This document shows, one piece after another, positions 1 through 4,876 of a DNA stretch of 7,855 nt. This stretch comes from Acetobacteraceae bacterium. Its GTDB lineage: Bacteria > Pseudomonadota > Alphaproteobacteria > Acetobacterales > Acetobacteraceae. Numbering within the stretch: the stretch's first letter is position 1; every line of letters begins with the position of its first letter. The stretch is from the NCBI GenBank assembly GCA_947446625.1, contig CANFIE010000178.1, positions 1-7,855 on the forward strand, given 5' to 3'. The position numbers and the translations under genes were made by a program. The notes under the pieces are model-generated. The model was not told where the DNA came from, ran no database searches, and saw nothing but the letters and a program-made list of their open reading frames with translations.

Positions 1-365
1 AATACGATGCGAAAGTCGCGGCTATTGTCCACCGTGTACTCGTGCTCGGTGAAGAACTGGTGATGCGCCAGCGTGTGCCGCTTGTAGATGCCCATGAGCC
101 CCGGAATCGGCCGATGCATCACGTATTTGTGGATCCACCACTCGAACACGTTGGAAAACACGAAGGCGCAGGGAATCACCAACCACTCGAACCAGGCCGG
201 CGCCACCATCTGCCGGGCGCTGTACCAGATCAGCGCCGCCCCCAGCGCGTAGATCAGCGCCACATGCGCCCAGCCGCTGTACAGCCGGCCGATCTTGCCG
301 CGGAAATCCGCACGGAATGCCTTTTGCCGGCGTGATAGTCGCTCGGCCTTGGTGGTCGCGGACAT
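1..365 (-). CDS. Fatty acid hydroxylase / sterol desaturase family protein (5' part, cut by left edge)
   Basis: The first 121 codons are present and the gene runs off the left edge. The family consists of membrane-bound di-iron enzymes that hydroxylate or desaturate lipids, using clustered histidines as iron ligands. Two of these clusters are visible: H79-x4-H84 (HKYVMH) and H97-x3-H101-H102 (HTLAHH); a further His at 108 follows. Two hydrophobic stretches, at about residues 34-50 and 58-76, are likely membrane segments just before the first histidine box, and the first 30 residues are basic and probably cytosolic. The C-terminal histidine boxes lie outside the window, so catalytic completeness cannot be judged. 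The start is the ATG at 363-365; the Shine-Dalgarno is weak. The gene follows the GntR gene by 41 bases on the same strand, and a perfect palindrome lies in that gap. The lipid substrate (sterol, carotenoid, hopanoid or fatty acid) is unknown. Confidence 0.82.
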   Translation of the reverse strand, partial: MSATTKAERLSRRQKAFRADFRGKIGRLYSGWAHVALIYALGAALIWYSARQMVAPAWFEWLVIPCAFVFSNVFEWWIHKYVMHRPIPGLMGIYKRHTLAHHQFFTEHEYTVDNSRDFRIV

Positions 366-391
366 GGACGGTTCCGTTGTTCTTCCGTCCC

Positions 392-403
392 CTGATATAT
401 CAG
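392..403. promoter_or_regulatory. Candidate GntR/FCD operator, perfect 12-base palindrome CTGATATATCAG
   Basis: CTGATATATCAG equals its own reverse complement. It sits in the 41-base gap between the GntR stop and the hydroxylase ATG, 27 bases upstream of that start. An A/T-centred palindrome of this size resembles the operators bound by dimeric FCD regulators. Its half GGCTGATATAT (minus strand, 395-405) recurs upstream of the GntR gene. The assignment to this regulator is inferred from position and repetition. Confidence 0.55.
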
Positions 404-423
404 CCCTCAGCCATCCCGGTCCA
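394..423 (-). promoter_or_regulatory. Possible sigma70-type promoter for the hydroxylase gene
   Basis: On the minus strand TGGACC (418-423) and TATATC (394-399) are separated by 18 bases and could serve as -35 and -10 boxes. The -10 lies inside the palindrome at 392-403, so a bound repressor would block it. The -35 lies in the last codons of the GntR gene. The match is moderate only, and read-through from the GntR gene is equally possible. Confidence 0.3.
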
Positions 424-1087
424 GCGTGGCGCGGGTGAAGGCATCAATGTGATCCATCAACCGGTCGGAGGCCGCAGCGGCCGCTTCTTCGTCGCCAGCC
501 ACAATAGCACGGGCCAGGGTGGCATGCGCCTCGGCGGTGGAGGCCAACTCCCCGCTGCCCCGGCCATGCAGAAACCAGAACCGGCGGGACAGCCCATGCA
601 TCAGCGCCATGGCTGCGGCGGCAAACTCATTGCGCGCGGCGTCCAGCACCAGCAGGTTCAGCGCCTGGTCCAGGCGCAGAAAGGCGGTGTCATCCTGGTC
701 CAGCACCGCCTGCTCCATGCCGGCGGCAATCTCCTCAAACCGCGCGCGTTGGTTGGCGGTGGCGCGGCGGGCGGCGGTCCGCGCCAGCAGGCGCTCCAAC
801 TCACGCCGCACTTCCAGCAGGCGCAACTGCTCGCCCACCTCCACCCCGGCCACCACAATGCCCCGCCGGGGCAGAATCCGAACCAGCCGCTCCCGCGCCA
901 GGCGCTGCAAGGCCTCCCGAATGGGGGTGCGGCCTATCCGCAGCCGGCTGGCCAGATGCGCCTCGCTCACTACCTCGCCCGGCGCCAGCGCCAGGGTCAC
1001 AATCGCCTCCTCCAAGGCGCGATAGGCGCGCTCGGTCAGGGTCTCGGTTTCACGTCGAGGACGGCGGGCAGGCACGGTGTCAGGCAT
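407..1087 (-). CDS. GntR family transcriptional regulator, FCD (FadR C-terminal) subfamily
   Basis: A 226-residue one-component DNA-binding regulator. Residues about 17-80 form the winged helix-turn-helix, with the family signature LTERAYRALEEAI, then PGE, then the recognition-helix region GRTPIREALQRLARERLV, and the wing at RRGIVVA. Residues about 86-218 form the all-helical FCD ligand domain. Family knowledge places a metal at an Asp-His-His-His site. Here the matching residues appear to be D140, N144, H188 and H213, so the second ligand is Asn instead of His. FCD regulators usually sense small carboxylates or related metabolites and act mostly as repressors. I prefer the ATG at 1085-1087, with GGAAGG 13 bases upstream. 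An in-frame TTG at 1121-1123 would add 12 residues but has no ribosome binding site. The gene lies just downstream of the acyl-CoA operon and just upstream of the hydroxylase gene, with palindromic sequences on both sides. The ligand is unknown. Confidence 0.92.
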   Translation of the reverse strand: MPDTVPARRPRRETETLTERAYRALEEAIVTLALAPGEVVSEAHLASRLRIGRTPIREALQRLARERLVRILPRRGIVVAGVEVGEQLRLLEVRRELERLLARTAARRATANQRARFEEIAAGMEQAVLDQDDTAFLRLDQALNLLVLDAARNEFAAAAMALMHGLSRRFWFLHGRGSGELASTAEAHATLARAIVAGDEEAAAAASDRLMDHIDAFTRATLDRDG

Positions 1088-1149
1088 CGCCCGGGCTATG
1101 CCTTCCCACGAGGCGTGCGGCAAACAAAATCCATCAGTTGACAGCGTCC

Positions 1150-1177
1150 CGTATCTCAGCCAGTTTGCTTACAACAA
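1150..1177 (-). promoter_or_regulatory. Possible promoter of the GntR gene
   Basis: On the minus strand TTGTTG (1172-1177) and GATACG (1150-1155) are 16 bases apart. Downstream of the hairpin at 1221-1257 the regulator needs its own promoter unless the hairpin leaks. The match is modest and an alternative -10 (TATATT) lies just upstream. Confidence 0.25.
1151..1161 (-). promoter_or_regulatory. Diverged third copy, GGCTGAGATAC
   Basis: The minus strand GGCTGAGATAC matches GGCTGATATAT at 9 of 11 positions, in the same orientation and 27 bases closer to the GntR gene than the second copy. It overlaps the -10 of a possible promoter. It is weak on its own and of interest only together with the other two copies. 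Confidence 0.25.
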
Positions 1178-1188
1178 ATATATCAGCC
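1178..1188 (-). promoter_or_regulatory. Second copy of GGCTGATATAT, upstream of the GntR gene
   Basis: The minus strand reads GGCTGATATAT here, identical over 11 bases to half of the palindrome at 392-403, but followed by TTG instead of CAG, so the dyad is incomplete. It lies about 90 bases upstream of the GntR start, as an autoregulatory site might. The TATATT within it could alternatively be a -10 box. Confidence 0.4.
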
Positions 1189-1190
1189 GT

Positions 1191-1200
1191 GCGGTACCGC
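1191..1200. repeat. Perfect palindrome GCGGTACCGC
   Basis: A 10-base self-complementary sequence between the terminator hairpin and the GGCTGATATAT copy at 1178-1188. It could be part of a regulatory region for the GntR gene. In GC-rich DNA a 10-base palindrome can arise by chance. Confidence 0.3.
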
Positions 1201-1220
1201 CGGGTTTAGGGAGTAAACGG

Positions 1221-1257
1221 AAGGGGCTTTTGCCGCAGGTCGCGGCGAAAGCCCCTT
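1221..1257. terminator. Strong stem-loop after the DUF6166 gene, probable intrinsic terminator
   Basis: Arms AAGGGGCTTT (1221-1230) and AAAGCCCCTT (1248-1257) are exact inverted repeats. An inner pair, GCCGC (1232-1236) and GCGGC (1242-1246), extends the stem to 16 pairs including one possible U-G wobble, around the loop AGGTC. It starts 7 bases past the stop of the last operon gene, where a terminator is expected. The T-run (TTTTT, 1256-1260) follows the stem on the plus strand; on the minus strand the stem is followed only by CCGTTT. It may therefore work in both directions, and better against antisense transcription. Confidence 0.75.
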
Positions 1258-1264
1258 TTTCGTG

Positions 1265-1561
1265 TCAGGCACCAATGCTGCGCAGTTCGACATCCATCTC
1301 CTCGGCACTCAACTCCCAGGCATTGTCTAGCTGCGCCACCACCCCGCGCATGAAGGGTTCCACCAGCGCCAGGGCGCGCTCGGTGTTGCCCAAATGGTCG
1401 CACAGCAGCGCCAGGGCCAGTTGCCGCGGGCCATCGCCCTCATAGGTCCACTCAAACCCGGCCGGCGAATAGCGCCGCACGTCAAAGCGCGGGTCCAGCG
1501 GGCGGCCGTTCACCGTCACCTGCGCGCCGCCTAGGCCGCGTCCACCCTCATACAGCTTCAT
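1265..1561 (-). CDS. DUF6166-type small protein, function unknown
   Basis: A 98-residue soluble protein with no signal peptide or membrane segment. The arrangement YEG, then VTVNGRPLDPR (about 15-25), then RRYSPAGFEWTYEGDGPRQ (about 29-47), then a helical LALALLCDHL segment and an acidic C-terminus matches what I recall of the DUF6166 family, whose members are about this size and have no established activity; a profile search would confirm this. Its ATG overlaps the stop of the alcohol dehydrogenase gene by 4 bases (ATGA), and AGGAGG lies 7 bases upstream inside that gene, so it should be translated efficiently as the last gene of the operon. A strong hairpin begins 7 bases after its stop. 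The coupling suggests a role linked to the acyl-CoA enzymes or simply co-expression; I cannot name a function. Confidence 0.85.
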   Translation of the reverse strand: MKLYEGGRGLGGAQVTVNGRPLDPRFDVRRYSPAGFEWTYEGDGPRQLALALLCDHLGNTERALALVEPFMRGVVAQLDNAWELSAEEMDVELRSIGA

Positions 1562-2688
1562 GCCAGCCCCTCCTGGTCAAACACCACCACGGAACGGATG
1601 GCCTCGCCGCGCTTCAGCGCGGCGAAGCCTTCATTGATATCCTCCAGGCGAATCCGCGCCGTTACCAACCCATCCAGCTTCAGCTTGCCGTCCAGATAGG
1701 CCTGGGCCATGGCGGGAAAATCCTGCTGCGGCCGTGCCCCGCCATAGCTGGAGCGTACCAGCCGCTTTTCCTGCATCAGGCTGCCCCAGCGAAACTCCAC
1801 GGGCTCGTTCACGCCTATCTTGCCCAGCCACACCACCTGGCCGCCGGGGCGCACCGCCTCAACGCTGGTCCGAAATCCCGCCGCCACCCCCGCTGCCTCA
1901 ATCACCACGTCGGCGCCGCGTCCGGCCGTCAGCCCCCGCGCCACCTCAGCCGGGCTTTCGCCGTTGGGGTCGCACAGCACCGTGGCGCCAAGCTGCCCGG
2001 CAATGGCCCGCCGCGCCGGGTTGGGGTCCACCGCCACCACCTGCGCCGCGCCGGCCAGGCTGGCGCCCTGAATGGCGGCCAGCCCCACCGCCCCGGCGCC
2101 TATCACCATCACCACCTGGCCCCAGGCCACACCGGCAACATGAGTCGCCCCGCCAAAGCCGGTCATCACCGCGCAGCCCAGCAGGCAGGCGCGGTCCAGC
2201 GGCATGGCGGCCGGCACCTTCACCGCCTGCTGGGCCGCCACCACCACGTATTCCGAGAACCCACCCAGATACATCAACTGGTGCAGCGCGCCGCCGTCAT
2301 CGCAGGTCAGCCGGGTCCGCCCGTCGAAATGCGCCGCCTTCGGTCCATTCGTCAGATATTGGGTGCACAGAATCGGCTGCCCGTTCTCGCAGTAAAAGCA
2401 CTGGCCGCAATGCGGGTTCCAGCTCAGCACCACCGGGTCGCCAATCGCCAGGCTGGTCACACCCTCGCCCAGTGCCGCCACGGTGCCGGCAGCCTCGTGC
2501 CCCAGCACCGCCGGCAGGGTGCAGGCCAACTGGCCTTCAATCACTTCAAGGTCGGTATGGCACAGGCTGGCAGCGGCCACCTTCACCAGCACATCGCCCG
2601 GCGCCAGCGGGCCGAGCGTAATCCGCTCCACCCGCATCGGCTGGCCTATCTGGCGCAGCACCGCTGCGCGAGCGGTGACCTCGCTCAT
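1558..2688 (-). CDS. Zinc-dependent alcohol dehydrogenase (medium-chain dehydrogenase/reductase family)
   Basis: A 376-residue enzyme expected to oxidise a primary or secondary alcohol with NAD(+), or reduce the aldehyde. The N-terminal GroES-like catalytic domain has the catalytic zinc ligands C43 (in LCHTDL), H64-E65 (in GHEAAG) and C172 (in LLGCAVMTG). It also has the four-cysteine structural zinc lobe, C94, C97, C100 and C108. The Rossmann domain shows GAGAVG at 197-202, and an acidic residue at the end of the second strand (D221, in VAVDPNP) points to NAD rather than NADP. Length and zinc lobe resemble the class I/III group that includes glutathione-dependent formaldehyde dehydrogenase, but the sequence is not close enough by eye to call it FrmA. 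Its ATG overlaps the stop of the acyl-CoA synthetase gene by 4 bases and lacks an obvious Shine-Dalgarno, so translation probably depends on coupling. It in turn overlaps the DUF6166 gene. The substrate is unknown. Confidence 0.95.
   Translation of the reverse strand: MSEVTARAAVLRQIGQPMRVERITLGPLAPGDVLVKVAAASLCHTDLEVIEGQLACTLPAVLGHEAAGTVAALGEGVTSLAIGDPVVLSWNPHCGQCFYCENGQPILCTQYLTNGPKAAHFDGRTRLTCDDGGALHQLMYLGGFSEYVVVAAQQAVKVPAAMPLDRACLLGCAVMTGFGGATHVAGVAWGQVVMVIGAGAVGLAAIQGASLAGAAQVVAVDPNPARRAIAGQLGATVLCDPNGESPAEVARGLTAGRGADVVIEAAGVAAGFRTSVEAVRPGGQVVWLGKIGVNEPVEFRWGSLMQEKRLVRSSYGGARPQQDFPAMAQAYLDGKLKLDGLVTARIRLEDINEGFAALKRGEAIRSVVVFDQEGLA
1569..1574 (-). promoter_or_regulatory. Ribosome binding site of the DUF6166 gene
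   Basis: AGGAGG on the minus strand, 7 bases before the ATG and inside the last codons of the alcohol dehydrogenase gene. Together with the ATGA overlap it fixes the start of the small gene and suggests strong re-initiation. Confidence 0.7.
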
Positions 2689-4811
2689 GCGCCGCAGCGC
2701 ACCAGGCCATCCACCGCCAGGCAGCCCCAGGGCCCGGCGATCACCGGGTTCACCTCGGCTTCCTCCACCTTCTCCCCGGCGGCGGCCAGAAACTGGCTGA
2801 ACGCCGCAACCGCCTGCGCCAGCGCAGCCACATCCGCCTTCGGCGCGCCACGGAAGCCATCCAGCAGTGGAAAGCCCTGCAAGGATCGCAGCATTTCCTC
2901 GGCCCGGGCCGGCGAAACCGGCGCCAGGTCAAGCGCCACGTCACGCCACAACTCGGCCTGCACGCCGCCCGTGCCCACCAGCAGCATGGGGCCGAATTGC
3001 GGGTCGCGCCGGCCGCCGAGAATGATCTCCACGCCTTTCTGCGCCATGCGCTGCACCAGCACGCCATCCAGCCGGGCGCTTGGCGCATGCTGCTTGGCGC
3101 TGGCCATGATCTCGGCGAAAGCGGCCTGCACCGCTGCGGCGCTGCCCAGGTTCAGCTTCACCCCACCCACTTCAGTCTTGTGGGCAATATCGGGGCTGTC
3201 CAGCTTCAGCACCACGGGGAAGCCCATGGCGGTGGCGGCCTCGGCTGCGGCTTCGGCCGTGGCGCAGCGCCGGTCCTCGGCTGTGGGCACGCCCACCTTG
3301 GCGAACAGCGCCTTGGCCTCAGCCTCCATCAGTGTGGCATTGCCGCCGGGCAACCCGGCCACCGCCGCCGCCACATTGGCCCCCGCCGCTCCGGCCGGCG
3401 CGGCCTGCGGCGCGTAGTGGTCATTCCACAGCTTAATGGCCTTCATCAACCGCCGCATGGAACGGAACAGCGGCACCACTGGCGAGCCATCAGCCGCCGC
3501 CGCTCCCGGGCCTTCCAACTGCTCAGGAATCCAGGCCACCACAATCGGCTTGCCGGCCTTCTCGGTCAGCGCGGCAATCTCGGCAATGCGGCCCGGCGTG
3601 GTCTGGAAATGCGAATACACCTGCGGATAAACCAGCACGCCGTAATGCGGGTCCGCCGCCATAGCCAACACGCATTCGCCGAAGCTGGCGGGGTTGCTGG
3701 CCGCCTGCGCCGTCAGGTCGCACGGGTTGCGCGGGGCGCCGAAATCCGGAATCGCGGCGCGGAGCACCGCCTCGGCCTTGGGCGAGGGCTGCGGCATCGG
3801 CACGCCCAGCGCCTCGGCGTGGTCTGCGGCCATGATGCCAGCGCCGCCCGAAGCGGTCACAATCGCCACGCCCGGCGCGCTCGGCTTGCCCGCCTTGGCA
3901 AAGAAGCCGGCAGTCTCCAGCAGCCCGTCGAAATCCTCCACCTCAATCATGCCGGCCCGGCGGAACGCCGCGCTCCAGGCCGCCGCGCTGCCCGCCAGAG
4001 AGCCGGTGTGCGAAACCGCCGCCGCTGCACCGGCCTCGCCACGGCCCAGCTTCATCACAATGATGGGCTTGCCCGCTGCCCGCGCCCGATCGCCCAACTC
4101 AAACAGCCGGCGCCCGTCGCGCAGCCCTTCCACCGCCAGCGCCACGGCTTTGCATTCCGGCATGGTCAGCTGATAGGCGGCCAGGTCACACACATCCAGG
4201 TCGGTGGCGTTGCCTGCGGTGGTCATGTGGCACACGCTGAAATTGCGTTCCGCCGCCTGCATCAGCGCATAGCCCAGCGCACCGCTCTGGCTGGTAATGG
4301 CCACACCGCCAGCCGGTGCCGTCATGCGCGGATATTCCGGCATGAAGGTCACGCCCGCCTTCAGCACATGGTCCACAATGCCCAGGCAGTTAGCGCCCAG
4401 AATGGGAATGCCCAGCGCCCGCGCTGTATCCCGCAGCACAGCTTCCTCGGCCACACGCTCGGCCAGCCCGGTTTCGCCATAGCCCGAGGCGAACACAATG
4501 GCGCCGCCTGCACCCTTGGCGGCGCAGCGCTTCAATGCTTCCAGCACGCCTTCGCGCGGCATGGCCAGCAGCACGCAATCCGGCGCCTCGGGCAATTCCT
4601 CAATGCTGCCGAAGCAGGGGCGGCCATGCATTTCCTGCCCGGCGTATTTCGGGTTGATGCCCCAGACCGGCCCGGCGAAGTTGATGTTGTTGGTCAGGCT
4701 GCGCGCGCCGAAGCTCGTCACATTCGCCGAAACACCAACCACCGCAATGCTGCGCGGAGAGAGCAGGCGCCGCAGCGAAGCGGGGTCACGCAGCTTATCA
4801 GGTCCGGCCAA
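2685..4811 (-). CDS. NDP-forming acyl-CoA synthetase (acetate--CoA ligase family, fused alpha-beta type)
   Basis: A 708-residue cytosolic enzyme that interconverts carboxylate + CoA + ATP (or GTP) with acyl-CoA + ADP (GDP) + phosphate through a phosphohistidine. The domain order is typical. A CoA-binding Rossmann domain starts at about residue 14 (LLSPRSIAVVGVS). The succinyl-CoA-ligase-like domains follow (GGVAITSQSGALG at 168-180). The likely phosphohistidine is H268 in VSHTGSLAGS. A C-terminal ATP-grasp domain spans about 493-700 (FPVVLKLDSPDIAHKTEVGG, then RRDPQFGPMLLVGTGG, then EEAEVNP near 684-689). The length is normal for the family. The start is the TTG at 4809-4811, with GGGAGG 5 bases upstream; the first conserved block begins soon after. 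A GTG at 4860-4862 would add 17 residues but has a poorer ribosome site. The frame stays open to 5114, but that extension lies inside the upstream CoA-transferase gene and looks non-native. Protein-lysine acetyltransferase fusions of this family (Pat type) carry an extra GNAT domain, which is absent here. Confidence 0.93.
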   Translation of the reverse strand: MAGPDKLRDPASLRRLLSPRSIAVVGVSANVTSFGARSLTNNINFAGPVWGINPKYAGQEMHGRPCFGSIEELPEAPDCVLLAMPREGVLEALKRCAAKGAGGAIVFASGYGETGLAERVAEEAVLRDTARALGIPILGANCLGIVDHVLKAGVTFMPEYPRMTAPAGGVAITSQSGALGYALMQAAERNFSVCHMTTAGNATDLDVCDLAAYQLTMPECKAVALAVEGLRDGRRLFELGDRARAAGKPIIVMKLGRGEAGAAAAVSHTGSLAGSAAAWSAAFRRAGMIEVEDFDGLLETAGFFAKAGKPSAPGVAIVTASGGAGIMAADHAEALGVPMPQPSPKAEAVLRAAIPDFGAPRNPCDLTAQAASNPASFGECVLAMAADPHYGVLVYPQVYSHFQTTPGRIAEIAALTEKAGKPIVVAWIPEQLEGPGAAAADGSPVVPLFRSMRRLMKAIKLWNDHYAPQAAPAGAAGANVAAAVAGLPGGNATLMEAEAKALFAKVGVPTAEDRRCATAEAAAEAATAMGFPVVLKLDSPDIAHKTEVGGVKLNLGSAAAVQAAFAEIMASAKQHAPSARLDGVLVQRMAQKGVEIILGGRRDPQFGPMLLVGTGGVQAELWRDVALDLAPVSPARAEEMLRSLQGFPLLDGFRGAPKADVAALAQAVAAFSQFLAAAGEKVEEAEVNPVIAGPWGCLAVDGLVRCGA

Positions 4812-4816
4812 GCCAG

Positions 4817-4822
4817 CCTCCC
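4817..4822 (-). promoter_or_regulatory. Ribosome binding site that selects the TTG start of the acyl-CoA synthetase gene
   Basis: GGGAGG on the minus strand, 5 bases before the TTG at 4809-4811. No ATG exists in frame between the upstream stop at 4877 and the first conserved residues, so this site is the main argument for a TTG start. Confidence 0.65.
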
Positions 4823-4876
4823 GTTGTTTTCTTGCAAGGACGCTGAAGCCTAGCCGTGGCACCTGCCACCCACAAG

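Noticed and set aside
1088..1123. TTG start adding 12 residues to the GntR regulator
   Set aside because: No ribosome binding site precedes it. The ATG at 1085-1087 has a purine-rich GGAAGG upstream and gives a normal family N-terminus.
317..1141. 274-codon plus-strand open frame opposite the GntR gene
   Set aside because: The composition is typical of antisense shadows, and the minus strand carries a clear GntR regulator.
1558..2688. Naming the dehydrogenase frmA/adhC (glutathione-dependent formaldehyde dehydrogenase)
   Set aside because: The zinc sites and length match the wider group, but no S-formylglutathione hydrolase gene is adjacent and the residues that define that class could not be confirmed.
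2140..3417. 425-codon plus-strand open frame spanning the dehydrogenase and synthetase genes
   Set aside because: It crosses the boundary of two well-supported genes on the other strand and shows no domain-like pattern.
2997..4853. 618-codon open frame on the plus strand opposite the acyl-CoA synthetase gene
   Set aside because: Its translation is rich in His, Arg, Gln and Gly with no recognisable domain, and the opposite strand encodes a complete conserved enzyme. Long antisense frames are common in GC-rich DNA.
4856..4869. Inverted repeat GTGGCA-CC-TGCCAC between the CoA-transferase and synthetase genes as a terminator or operator
   Set aside because: The 2-base spacer cannot form an RNA loop, there is no T-run, and short GC repeats are frequent in this DNA.
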